Origin: UBA6136 sp046305255
Lineage (GTDB): Bacteria; Pseudomonadota; Gammaproteobacteria; Methylococcales; Methylococcaceae
NCBI GenBank assembly: GCA_046305255.1
Contig: JBKCCF010000148.1
Location: forward strand, 1-17,524
Reading direction: 5' to 3'
Length of the DNA: 17,524 nt
Shown: positions 1 through 7,763 of the stretch, piece by piece
How positions within the stretch are numbered: position 1 is the stretch's first letter
Layout of the letters: each line of letters begins with the position of its first letter
Made by a program: the position numbers and the translations under genes
The notes under the pieces: generated by a model
What the model saw: the letters and a program-made list of their open reading frames with translations, nothing else
Told to the model about the DNA's origin: nothing
The model's database searches: none

Positions 1-2
1 GA

Positions 3-2702
3 CGGACGTTCGCCCTGTCCACCGCCGTCTCGCACCTGCGGCAAGCCGTGGCCGCACGGCTGTCACCGCCTCTCGCATCTGAAAGCCCACCCAGCCTGAA
101 CCTGACCCCTGCCCTCGCCTTCCTGCGGGACACGATCGGTATTTCCGAGGCCGCCAGTCAGCAGGCAGTCAATTATCTGGCAGCGGCGAAACAGACCCTG
201 GGCGTATTGCCGACACTGGATACCCTGGTCTTTGAGCGTTTTTTCGATGAGTCCGGCGGCATGCAGTTCATCATCCATGCGCCGTATGGCAGCCGCGTCA
301 ACCGCGGCTGGGGCCTCGCTCTGCGCAAGCGTTTTTGCCGCAGCTTCAATTTCGAGCTGCAGGCGGCCGCGACCGAGAACGCCATCATCCTCTCCCTGGG
401 CACCTCGCAAAGTTTCGAACTGGCCGAAGTCGCCCGCTACCTGAACGCCGCTACAGTCAGGGACATCCTGATTCAGGCCGTGCTTGATGCGCCGATGTTC
501 ACAGTGCGCTGGCGCTGGAATGCCGTCTGCTCACTGGCGCTGCGACGCTTTCAGGGCGGGCGCAAAACCCCGCCCTATCTCTTGCGGATGCAGGCCGAAG
601 ATCTGGTCACGGCGGTGTTTCCCGATCAGCTCGCCTGTCTCGAAAACATCGCCGGTGACCGGCAGATTCCCGATCACCCACTGGTCGGTCAGACCCTGCA
701 CGACTGCCTGACCGAAGCCATGGATATTGACCGGTTAACCGGCATCCTCCGCGACATTGAGCGGGGCGCCATCCGCATTGAGTGCCGTGACCTGATAGAG
801 CCCTCGCCACTGGCGGCGGAAATCGTCAATGCCCGCGCCTACAGTTTCCTCGACGGTGCGCCGTTAGAGGAACGCCGCACCCGGGCGGTTGCCAGCCGCC
901 GCTGGCTGGACCCAGCCGAGGCGGGTGATCTCGGGCGTCTTGACCTGGCCGCCATCGAGCGGGTACGCAGCGAGGCCTGGCCGGAGGCAGGCAACGCCGA
1001 TGAGCTGCACGATGCCCTGCTGATGGTGGGCTTCCTCACCCGTGAAGAGGTAGCACCGACCTGGGCTATCGGGTTACAGGCCTTAATCCAGCAGGATCGT
1101 GCCGCGGAACTGGACTTCGGGCAAGCGCATACGCTCTGGGTCGCCGCCGAGCGTCTGCCGCTGTATTTTGCGGTATACCCGGGGCTGCACCTTCAGCAGC
1201 CTGCCGCCCGTGCTTCGGCCAACGGTCCGGCCCTGAGCCGGCCTGACCTCATCGCCCGGCTGCCCAGGGAATATGCCTCTGCGACCCTCACGCCCGAGGA
1301 CGCATTGCGGGAAATCGTGCGGGCACGGCTCGGCTGTTGTGGACCGATCTACGCGACCGCTCTGGCCGAGACTCTGGCGTTACCGATGCACCAGATCGAA
1401 CAGGCCCTGCTGGCGCTACAGTCGGACGGAAGCGTGCTGCGGGGTCAGTTTTCCACCCCGACCGGATACCATGACCCGACCCAGGCGGGCGATGCCGAAT
1501 GGTGCGATCGACGGCTGCTGGCCCGAATCCACCGCTATACCTTGAACCGCCTGCGGCAGGAGATCGAACCAGTGGCCACCGGCGACTTCATGCGTTTTCT
1601 GTTCCGCTGGCACCACCTGCATCCCGACAGCCAGCTACAGGGCGCCCAGGCGCTGACGGCGATACTGGCTCAGCTGGAGGGCTTCGAAGCGCCGGCGATG
1701 GCATGGGAGGGCGATGTGTTGCCAACGCGACTGGCGGATTATGACCCCGCCTGGCTTGATAACCTGTGCTTGTCCGGCAAGACAGTGTGGACTCGACTCA
1801 GCCCCGCCAAGGGCGGTCAGGGACCGGTAAAGGCGTCCCCCCTGAGTATTCTGGGTCGTCGTCACCTCCCCTACTGGCGCCCTTGCGGCGCGGTCAGCGA
1901 TGTGGCTGATCTGTCAGCCACGGCCCGCCATGTGGCGGAGGTGATGTCGGTGCGGGGCGCGTTGTTTTTCGAGGAGTTGGCCGATCACTGCCGTCTGCTG
2001 AAAAGCCCGCTGGAATCTGCGCTGGGTGAACTGGTGGCACGCGGTTTTGCCGCCTCCGACAGTTTTAGCGGGTTGCGGGCCCTACTGGTGCCGGAACGGC
2101 GCAAACAACGCTACCGGCACTTGTCATTTGGCATGGAAGAGGCAGGGCGCTGGACCCTGCTGCAACCGTTGGAGGCCACTGTGCCGGCAAAGCCCTCACC
2201 CGATGGGGCTGACACTGCCCGCGCCGGATTGGAGCATGTCGCAGGGGTATTGCTGGCGCGCTATGGGGTGATGTTCCGGGCGCTCTTGACCCGCGAGCAT
2301 TCGGCACCGCCCTGGCTGGAACTGCTGCCCATCTATCGCCGACTGGAGGCACGCGGCGAGATTCGTGGGGGTCGCTTCGTGGCGGGGCATTTTGGCGAAC
2401 AATTCGCACTGCCTGCCGCAGTCGACACCCTGCGCAACATCCGCAAGCAGCCGGACCAGACACTGATCACGCTCAGTGCCGCCGATCCGCTTTGTCTGGC
2501 CGGGATCGTGACGCCGGGCCATCGTCTGCCGGCGCTCGGCGGTAACCGGATACTCTATCAAGGGGGTGTTCCCATCGCCCAACTGAGCGGAAAGACGATA
2601 GCGTTTCTGGTCGCCGATGTCGCGGGCGAGGACGCCTGGGACATCAGGAACCGCCTCACCCGGCGGGTGCTACCCCCTCGCCTCAAGGCCTATCTGAGTT
2701 AG
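3..2702 (+). CDS. lhr: Large ATP-dependent helicase Lhr, C-terminal part (5' end outside window)
   Basis: This frame is open from the first bases of the window, so the GTG at 48 is not the true start and the DEAD/DEAH helicase core lies to the left. The visible part begins in the Lhr winged-helix/DEAD-associated region: the stretch encoded at about 267-338 contains FIIHAPYG followed by NRGWGLALRKRFC, a hallmark of Lhr proteins. About 600 residues follow this region, which fits the long bacterial Lhr (E. coli Lhr is 1538 residues) and not the short Lhr-core form. The end carries ADPLCLAGIVTPG and GNRILY, a conserved tail motif in long Lhr proteins. Family knowledge: Lhr is a 3'-5' single-strand DNA translocase/helicase, and in E. 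coli its C-terminal half has uracil-DNA glycosylase activity, so a DNA-repair role is likely. The frame is intact to TAG and overlaps the end of mobA by 20 bp. Confidence 0.9.
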   Translation, partial: RTFALSTAVSHLRQAVAARLSPPLASESPPSLNLTPALAFLRDTIGISEAASQQAVNYLAAAKQTLGVLPTLDTLVFERFFDESGGMQFIIHAPYGSRVNRGWGLALRKRFCRSFNFELQAAATENAIILSLGTSQSFELAEVARYLNAATVRDILIQAVLDAPMFTVRWRWNAVCSLALRRFQGGRKTPPYLLRMQAEDLVTAVFPDQLACLENIAGDRQIPDHPLVGQTLHDCLTEAMDIDRLTGILRDIERGAIRIECRDLIEPSPLAAEIVNARAYSFLDGAPLEERRTRAVASRRWLDPAEAGDLGRLDLAAIERVRSEAWPEAGNADELHDALLMVGFLTREEVAPTWAIGLQALIQQDRAAELDFGQAHTLWVAAERLPLYFAVYPGLHLQQPAARASANGPALSRPDLIARLPREYASATLTPEDALREIVRARLGCCGPIYATALAETLALPMHQIEQALLALQSDGSVLRGQFSTPTGYHDPTQAGDAEWCDRRLLARIHRYTLNRLRQEIEPVATGDFMRFLFRWHHLHPDSQLQGAQALTAILAQLEGFEAPAMAWEGDVLPTRLADYDPAWLDNLCLSGKTVWTRLSPAKGGQGPVKASPLSILGRRHLPYWRPCGAVSDVADLSATARHVAEVMSVRGALFFEELADHCRLLKSPLESALGELVARGFAASDSFSGLRALLVPERRKQRYRHLSFGMEEAGRWTLLQPLEATVPAKPSPDGADTARAGLEHVAGVLLARYGVMFRALLTREHSAPPWLELLPIYRRLEARGEIRGGRFVAGHFGEQFALPAAVDTLRNIRKQPDQTLITLSAADPLCLAGIVTPGHRLPALGGNRILYQGGVPIAQLSGKTIAFLVADVAGEDAWDIRNRLTRRVLPPRLKAYLS

Positions 2703-3291
2703 CGCCGGGTTGCTCAAGGGCCAGCAAATCGTGCGGGGTGTTGATATTAGTGAAAAGCTCGGGCCGGTCGCTGTAATCAACCCGGATCGAGGGCTGCGAT
2801 TCTATGAAGACCTGCACCTTGCGTTGACCGGTTTCAAGGTAGCGCTCAAGAGCACCAGCGATACGGGTTTTTGCCAGCAGAAATACCGGATGCAAACGGA
2901 TGCCGTCATCGGCTACAGCCAGCTCGGCATCACTGGCAGCCAATGCCACGGCAAGTCGCCGCAGCATCGGGCCGGTCATCAAGGGCGTGTCGCAGGGTAG
3001 GGTCAGCGTATACGGTGTCGTTGCGCTATGCAGGGCGCTGAGCAGCCCCGCCAGGGGGCCCTCGTAGCAGTCGGTAGCATCGGTGATAACCCGATGCCCG
3101 AGTTGTCGGTAGCGGTCGAGATGGCGATTGGCATTGATCAGCACATGCCCGGCGACCTCATCAAGCGCGGCCAGCCCATGGCACACCAGCGGCTGACCGC
3201 GAAACAGCAGCAGCCCCTTGTCTGCGCCACCCATGCGCCGTCCCTGGCCGCCCGCCAGCACGACACCCGTGATGTGAGCCCTGTCTATCAT
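2683..3291 (-). CDS. mobA: Molybdenum cofactor guanylyltransferase MobA
   Basis: The 202-residue product has the usual length and motifs of MobA. The nucleotide-binding loop LAGGQGRRMGGADKG is at residues 12-26, EGPLAG is at about 77-82, and the metal-binding CDTPLM is at 100-105. MobA joins GMP from GTP to molybdopterin to make the guanine-dinucleotide form of the cofactor used by DMSO-reductase-family enzymes, so the organism is expected to have such molybdoenzymes. It acts in the cytoplasm. No mobB, moa, moe or molybdoenzyme gene is in the window. The ATG at 3291 has no convincing Shine-Dalgarno sequence, but it overlaps the TGA of a 12-codon frame (ATGA), so translation may be coupled. 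The 3' end overlaps lhr tail to tail by 20 bp. Confidence 0.93.
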   Translation of the reverse strand: MIDRAHITGVVLAGGQGRRMGGADKGLLLFRGQPLVCHGLAALDEVAGHVLINANRHLDRYRQLGHRVITDATDCYEGPLAGLLSALHSATTPYTLTLPCDTPLMTGPMLRRLAVALAASDAELAVADDGIRLHPVFLLAKTRIAGALERYLETGQRKVQVFIESQPSIRVDYSDRPELFTNINTPHDLLALEQPGANSDRP

Positions 3292-3326
3292 GACGGGCGG
3301 GTCAGCTGAAAACGGGTATCGGACAT
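3288..3326 (-). CDS. Possible 12-codon leader peptide ahead of mobA
   Basis: The frame reads MSDTRFQLTRPS and then TGA. The TGA overlaps the mobA ATG as ATGA. A GGAG lies six bases before its ATG, whereas mobA itself has no good ribosome-binding site. This arrangement is what translational coupling looks like, but a frame this short can arise by chance and I recognise no homologue. An alternative start lies upstream in the same frame (ATG ATG, giving MMESP before this sequence). Confidence 0.22.
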   Translation of the reverse strand: MSDTRFQLTRPS

Positions 3327-3515
3327 TGGACTCTCCATCATGACGTTACGCCGAGGTGTCGGCGACAGCGGGCAGAGCGGCCTGTTGTGAGGGGGCTGTG
3401 GCCTCCGGCACTGGATCCCCCTCCTATTGGAACCGCCATCAGCACAGAAACGGCCTGGAACATTCAACAAGCAGAATTGCGACGGTTAGCAAGGATCGGT
3501 CGCGGGGCGTATGGG

Positions 3516-4817
3516 TCACGCAAGGCGCCATAGCCGCCGGTACTCGCCACCCGGGTCGTGTTCAGCCGCCTGTTTTTCTACGTTGAAACGGCGCCCTCCC
3601 CTGGGGTCAGTGCCCCGTCCGGCAATATATAGCCAGTTGCCCTGATTGCTGTAGACATCGTAGTCCACTAACTGCGATTCGAACCACGCGGCACCCGCGC
3701 GCCAGTCACCGCCAAGATCATGCAACAGATAGCTGGCCACTATCTGACGCAGCCGGTTGCTCAGATAACCAGTGATCATCAGTTCCCGCATGGCCGCATC
3801 CACCAACGGCTCGCCGGTCGTCGCCTGGCACCAGCGATTAAAGGCCGGCTCATCGTGCGGCGGATGGGGGGACTGACCCAACCCACGGGCATGGTAAAGC
3901 CTGGTGCCATGCTGGAGATGCAGAAAGCGGAAGTAGTCGCGCCATAGCAGTTCAAACCAAAGCCAGTAACTACCGTCGCTGATGCCGTGCAGGTGCTCAA
4001 ACTGACGAAGTTCGGCGAGAATGAACCGGGGAGACAAGGCACCCGAGGCCAACCAGGGCGACCATTTACTGGAATAGTCCACACCGGTCAGGCCATTGCG
4101 CGTGCGTTTGTAGCTGTCGGGCAGCTTGCGCGCCAGATACTGAGCGAGGTGCGCCAGCCCCGCTGTTTCGCCGCCGTCATATTCGGCCCGGCCATGCGGT
4201 AACGATGAGCGCGGATCCGCTAGCCGACGTTCCGGCAGTAGCGCCTGTGGCGCGCTGCACAGGTGCGCGGGTATTTCGATACTCGGAGGCCAGGGAGGCA
4301 ATATCAAGGGTGGCGGTAGCGGCGCTGGCGGATGTATTGACGCCCGTTCCACCGCCTGTCGGAAGGCGGTATAGGTCGCGGGCAAAGCATCCGGATCCCA
4401 TGGCAGTTGGGCCGGATCCAGCAAGCTGCTCTGCCAGACAGGCCGCACCGATAGGCCGGCAGCACGCAGTGCTTCGACGTCGGCCCGTTCATCTGGCGCT
4501 GCAATGTCTTCGCATACCACGGTGCTGGCGCCTACTGCACGCGCCACCAAGGGTAATGTGGTAGCGGCAGCCCCCCGGCAGACCAGCAGGGGGCACTCCA
4601 GAGCAGCCAGTTGACGGCCAAGGTCATGCAATCCATCGGCCAGCCACCCGCGTCGATTGGATCCCATGCGAACGAAGCCCCAGCGGCTCGTTTCCTCTAC
4701 ATTGGGCAGGCAGTACACCGGCACCAGATGGCGGGTGTCGCCCGAACACGCCATTTTAAGTGCCGGCTGGTCATGCAGGCGGAGGTCATTGCGGAACCAA
4801 AACAGCACCGTGCTCAT
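3516..4817 (-). CDS. cry: DASH-type cryptochrome / DNA photolyase
   Basis: The 433-residue protein has the photolyase N-terminal antenna fold (starting VLFWFRNDLRLHD, residues 4-16) and the FAD domain from about residue 210. FAD-site signatures are TGVDYSSKWSPW (244-255), ELLWRDYFRF (289-298), TGYLSNRLRQ (349-358) and DYDVYSNQGNWLYIAG (385-400). The pattern YKRTRNGLTGVDYSSKWSPWL, and the form of the DYDV..NQGNWLY..G.GTDPR block, point to the DASH subgroup rather than classical CPD photolyase. DASH proteins repair cyclobutane pyrimidine dimers, preferentially in single-stranded DNA, using blue light, FADH- and an MTHF antenna; some also have signalling roles. It lies 132 bp downstream of the DUF2252 gene on the same strand. 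A weak AGGG lies seven bases before the ATG, and the ATG overlaps the TGA of a small upstream frame. Confidence 0.93.
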   Translation of the reverse strand: MSTVLFWFRNDLRLHDQPALKMACSGDTRHLVPVYCLPNVEETSRWGFVRMGSNRRGWLADGLHDLGRQLAALECPLLVCRGAAATTLPLVARAVGASTVVCEDIAAPDERADVEALRAAGLSVRPVWQSSLLDPAQLPWDPDALPATYTAFRQAVERASIHPPAPLPPPLILPPWPPSIEIPAHLCSAPQALLPERRLADPRSSLPHGRAEYDGGETAGLAHLAQYLARKLPDSYKRTRNGLTGVDYSSKWSPWLASGALSPRFILAELRQFEHLHGISDGSYWLWFELLWRDYFRFLHLQHGTRLYHARGLGQSPHPPHDEPAFNRWCQATTGEPLVDAAMRELMITGYLSNRLRQIVASYLLHDLGGDWRAGAAWFESQLVDYDVYSNQGNWLYIAGRGTDPRGGRRFNVEKQAAEHDPGGEYRRLWRLA

Positions 4818-4888
4818 TGGCTACCCTGGGTGCCATGGGGCTGTCTGAGTAGGAGACGGTATCGCAGGGAATTGTTTTTTACATCCAT
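4814..4888 (-). CDS. Possible 24-codon leader peptide ahead of the cryptochrome gene
   Basis: The frame begins MDVKNNSLRYRLLLRQ, ends in TGA, and that TGA overlaps the cryptochrome ATG as ATGA. A GAGAGA lies five bases before its ATG. The peptide is basic with a short leucine run and has no recognisable homologue. It sits in the gap between the DUF2252 gene and the cryptochrome gene. It could be a coupling or leader frame, or chance; evidence is limited to spacing and overlap. Confidence 0.25.
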   Translation of the reverse strand: MDVKNNSLRYRLLLRQPHGTQGSQ

Positions 4889-4949
4889 CGGGATCTCTCT
4901 ATTTTCTGAGACACGCAAACAGTTTCTGGTGCAGGGTCTGCAACCGGTA

Positions 4950-6392
4950 TCACGGAGTTTCCACCCAGATGCCGCTCTCCGCCGAGGTGATGAACTCGGG
5001 ACCCAGGAGGTCATCCGTTGCGATGATGTGCTTCTGGCTGATCGCGGTGGTGAAGCGCTGGTAATCCTCGGCGACCTGCCCGGCATAGTGGTTACCAAAC
5101 TCAGCAGCCAAATGGTCGAACTTATCACTCCTGCCAAGGTAACTGCTGATGGCGATGCTGTCACCGGTTCTCGCATGGCAGCGCGCCAGCACTTCGCCAC
5201 ACAGCTCTGCGTAGGTGGAAAGGCCCTTCAACTTCATTTCTTCAATCAGGGGCGACCACTTTTTGTCACGCAATTGCCGGATATAGAAACTTCTGCCCAA
5301 AGGGGCCTCGATCCAGCCCAAAAAGGCATCATGGGCGGCTTGCATGAGACATTGTCCGTGAATGACGCGCAGTCCTTCGGACCTTAAGGGGTTGGCCTGG
5401 GTATAGCGTTCCAGAACGGAAGGGACAGCCTCCTTGGCTTGCAAGACCAGAAGGTCATTTTCATCCCTGCCCTGTAGCAGTAGCACGTAGGCCAGCAGGC
5501 CGACACTACCGACGCCGACTACCTTGTGGCCAATATCCACGATGTCATAGCGGCTTAACAGGTGATCGGAGGCCACGGGCAGTGTTTCCCGGTAGGCCTT
5601 GAACATTTGTCGAAGTTTGTCACGCACCGGCTCGGCGTGAGGGATTCGGGTCAGCACGGGAGGGATATGTTGGAACTGGCGTATCCCGTTGTGGACCTCG
5701 GTAAGCTTGTTGATGGCGGACCATTGATCGCGCTTTTCGGCACTCGCCAGATGACGGGTCAGTCGGCGGGCACCATCCTTTCCGTTGAGGTCGACCAGCC
5801 AATCCCTTAATCGGGTTTCATCCATGCGTTCATAGAAAATCTCGATTTGGTTCATCCTTGAAAATCGATGCATAGCCCTTCTATAGCCTCGGGCCGCGTG
5901 GTTTGCCGCTGTCGTAGCCTCTTTTGAGGAAAAGCCCTTCGCGTTTGCGCCAATCACGAATGAGGTGACGAGTCTTAGCAGATCCCACTCAAAGGGCCCT
6001 TGATGGGTTTCATCAAAGTCATTGACGTCAAAAACAATTGAACGGTCATGTACGGCAAACAGGCCGAAGTTGGCAAGGTGCGCGTCACCACAGAGCTGAA
6101 CATTCAGTCCGCTCCGGGGCCGGTTTACGGCGAGATCGGCGGCCATCAGAATGGCCGAACCCCGGAAGAAAGCGAAGGGACTTTGGGCCATGCGGTAATG
6201 CCTGAGCGGCAAAAGCGCCTGAACGCGTGATGATTCCTGCGACATCAGCAGGGCGAGGGCATCTCTTGCAGGATCACCCGGTTCCCAGCGCGTCAGCGCC
6301 CGCCTGGATACGGCCTCCCTTGCAAGGCGACCCCTTCCTTGCCTGTCTTTTGCTGTCGTGAGAATCGTAGGCGCGGTGAATATCTGATCCAT
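4950..6392 (-). CDS. DUF2252 family protein (kinase-like fold, function unknown)
   Basis: The 480-residue product matches the DUF2252 family. FAFFRG lies at about residues 73-78, GDAHLANFG at about 102-110 and FDVNDFDE at about 121-128. These last two resemble the HGDxHxxN catalytic loop and the metal-binding acidic motif of aminoglycoside-phosphotransferase-like kinases, so an ATP-dependent phosphotransferase activity is a reasonable inference, but no substrate is known to me. No signal peptide or membrane segment is visible. I start it at 6392 (MDQIFTAP) because GAAGG lies seven bases upstream. The longer ATG at 6410 (MSEGTL added) has no ribosome-binding site. It is the first of the leftward genes that lead into the cryptochrome, so the two may share a transcript; the functional link is unproven. 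Confidence 0.9.
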   Translation of the reverse strand: MDQIFTAPTILTTAKDRQGRGRLAREAVSRRALTRWEPGDPARDALALLMSQESSRVQALLPLRHYRMAQSPFAFFRGSAILMAADLAVNRPRSGLNVQLCGDAHLANFGLFAVHDRSIVFDVNDFDETHQGPFEWDLLRLVTSFVIGANAKGFSSKEATTAANHAARGYRRAMHRFSRMNQIEIFYERMDETRLRDWLVDLNGKDGARRLTRHLASAEKRDQWSAINKLTEVHNGIRQFQHIPPVLTRIPHAEPVRDKLRQMFKAYRETLPVASDHLLSRYDIVDIGHKVVGVGSVGLLAYVLLLQGRDENDLLVLQAKEAVPSVLERYTQANPLRSEGLRVIHGQCLMQAAHDAFLGWIEAPLGRSFYIRQLRDKKWSPLIEEMKLKGLSTYAELCGEVLARCHARTGDSIAISSYLGRSDKFDHLAAEFGNHYAGQVAEDYQRFTTAISQKHIIATDDLLGPEFITSAESGIWVETP

Positions 6393-6735
6393 GAGAGTGC
6401 CTTCGGACATAGAGTTAAGGTGACTGATACGGCGATGTTACTACTCCGCTCTACGACATAGGCTCCCCATATTGCACGGATTGAATCCACGCATACAGGC
6501 TCCGGGCCCTGCGCAACGTCAACAAAAGGCCGACAATCGCCATGCGCCGTTGGAAAGCTGTGCTAACCCGTTTTACCATCATGCTCAGAAACCGTATCGC
6601 GTTGAACCGGTATCAGACCCGTACCCACCAACAGTCTGACGTGAGACGAGGCGGCCTACTGGGCCCGTTTGCAGACGGGTCTTGGGCACGCGGGGCACAC
6701 CAGCCTTATGGGGTTATCCACCTACGCTATTCACC
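6393..6735. promoter_or_regulatory. Divergent intergenic region between DUF2252 and the DUF302 lipoprotein
   Basis: About 340 bases without a convincing gene separate two divergent genes, so promoters for both should lie here. I could not identify clear -35/-10 pairs. An 11-base odd palindrome, GGATTGAATCC (6478-6488), could be an operator half or chance. A 7 bp stem with a six-base loop (6662-6668 with 6675-6681, one G-T pair) lies just ahead of the lipoprotein gene and has no following T run. A plus-strand frame at 6542-6739 has no ribosome-binding site or protein-like features. Confidence 0.35.
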
Positions 6736-7191
6736 ATGAAGTTAAGCGGGACATTGACTGCTGCTACCGGGCTGATCAGCCTGTTATTATCGGGTTGCTC
6801 ACCCGAGGCAGACTATTATTCAGCCGAAACGGCCAGCAAACCCTATCAGGATGTGATGGCTGAACTGGAACTGGCGATTACTGAGCGCAACTTCCGCATC
6901 ACCGGCCATAACAGGATCGGCAGCGTGATTCGGGAACGGGAGCACATTGATTTCCCCGACTATGACAGTCTGCAGTTCTGCAACCTGACACGGGCTCGGG
7001 AAATGCTCGAACTGTCGCCGGAAGCCGTAGCCTGGATGCCCTGCACGATCTCGGTCCGATCACAAAACGGCACGATCATCGTGACCACGCATCTGCTACC
7101 AACCCACTCCCGCGACCCGCGTCTGAACGATTTTGCCAGAACGATGAACCAACAATTGAAGCAGATCGTCGACTTTGCCGTAGAACCCTGA
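6736..7191 (+). CDS. DUF302 domain lipoprotein
   Basis: The 151-residue protein begins MKLSGTLTAATG and has a lipobox LSGC ending at Cys21, so it should be a lipidated envelope protein; Ser at +2 suggests outer-membrane sorting. I start at 6736 because the longer upstream frame (from 6682) would place 18 unrelated residues before the signal peptide. The mature part looks like a DUF302 domain: an early helix (YQDVMAELELAITERNF), then the characteristic block FCNLTRAREMLEL..EAVAWMPCTISV (about 93-120), ending with a helix (FARTMNQQLKQIVDF). DUF302 proteins are small alpha/beta proteins of unclear function, often envelope-associated. Two cysteines occur in the mature domain besides the lipid anchor. 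The next gene starts 72 bp downstream on the same strand and also encodes an exported protein. No strong Shine-Dalgarno sequence is visible. Confidence 0.85.
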   Translation: MKLSGTLTAATGLISLLLSGCSPEADYYSAETASKPYQDVMAELELAITERNFRITGHNRIGSVIREREHIDFPDYDSLQFCNLTRAREMLELSPEAVAWMPCTISVRSQNGTIIVTTHLLPTHSRDPRLNDFARTMNQQLKQIVDFAVEP

Positions 7192-7263
7192 CGTCGATTG
7201 CCGCAATTTGGCACACTGCACTATCATGCGTGCTGCTCAGTTCAACCCACCCCAGAGTCAACA

Positions 7264-7719
7264 ATGAACCTAAATCATCGCTCCCGCCCCACTGTTTGGA
7301 TGACACTGTTACTGGCCGGCATACTGGGCCTGTCTACCCAGGCAATGGCCCGCAAGACCCAGGTACAGAAAGCGCCCGCTGCCAAAACAGCGCCCTCCGC
7401 CGCCAGCAACGACTTCCCCACCCAAGCCAGAGTCGAATATGTCATGCAATGCATGGCTGAGCACGGAGGTAGCAACCTCGACAATATGTACCATTGCGTC
7501 TGCGCGGTAGACAAGATCGCCAGCCTGATGAATTATCAGGACTATTCCGAATCCCTGACGTTTACCTATATGTTTGACACGCCCGGTGACAAAGGGGGTG
7601 AATTCCGCGATCCACCCAAATCCAAGGAACTGCGTGACCGCCTCAAAAATGCCAAGACCGAGGCCGACGCATGCTTTCCGGCGCTGCCTGCCAAGCCACC
7701 AACCCCGGCTTCGAAATAA
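7264..7719 (+). CDS. Secreted four-cysteine protein of unknown family
   Basis: The 151-residue product has a typical Sec signal peptide (MNLNHRSRPTVWM, then a hydrophobic stretch, cleavage likely after AMA at residue 29). The mature protein starts with an Ala/Lys/Pro-rich linker to about residue 50, then a compact domain with Cys63, Cys78, Cys80 and Cys137 (VMQCMAEHGG, MYHCVCAVDKIA, DACF). A second low-complexity Pro-rich tail ends it. The cysteines do not form CxxCH, so it is not a c-type cytochrome; two disulfides or a metal site are possible. The start at 7264 is chosen because it gives the complete signal peptide; the open frame extends to 7198 but the extra 22 residues are not signal-like. 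I do not recognise a named family. It follows the DUF302 lipoprotein by 72 bp and is followed by a possible terminator. Confidence 0.83.
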   Translation: MNLNHRSRPTVWMTLLLAGILGLSTQAMARKTQVQKAPAAKTAPSAASNDFPTQARVEYVMQCMAEHGGSNLDNMYHCVCAVDKIASLMNYQDYSESLTFTYMFDTPGDKGGEFRDPPKSKELRDRLKNAKTEADACFPALPAKPPTPASK

Positions 7720-7738
7720 GCCCGATACCTCAGGCCAC

Positions 7739-7763
7739 ATCCGTCAGCGACTTGCGGACGGAT
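7739..7763 (+). terminator. Stem-loop after the four-cysteine protein gene
   Basis: A perfect 7 bp stem, ATCCGTC (7739-7745) with GACGGAT (7757-7763), encloses an 11-base loop that can add two inner G-C pairs after one mismatch. It begins 19 bases past the stop codon. The downstream sequence is only modestly T-rich (AAGCTTTCATAG), so this is a weak rho-independent terminator candidate at best. Confidence 0.35.

Noticed and set aside
48..50. GTG as the start of the Lhr gene
   Set aside because: The frame is open through the left edge and the encoded part lacks the helicase core, so this is an internal valine codon.
4611..5387. Long plus-strand open frame of 258 codons opposite the cryptochrome start and the DUF2252 end
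   Set aside because: It spans two well-recognised minus-strand genes and the gap between them, has no ribosome-binding site and its translation has no protein-like motifs; it is a shadow of the opposite-strand genes.
6478..6488. GGATTGAATCC, resembling a tRNA T-arm segment
   Set aside because: It is a simple odd palindrome; no acceptor stem, anticodon arm or D arm can be built around it.
6542..6739. Plus-strand 65-codon frame ahead of the DUF302 lipoprotein gene
   Set aside because: No ribosome-binding site, composition unlike the neighbouring proteins, and it overlaps the lipoprotein start in another frame.
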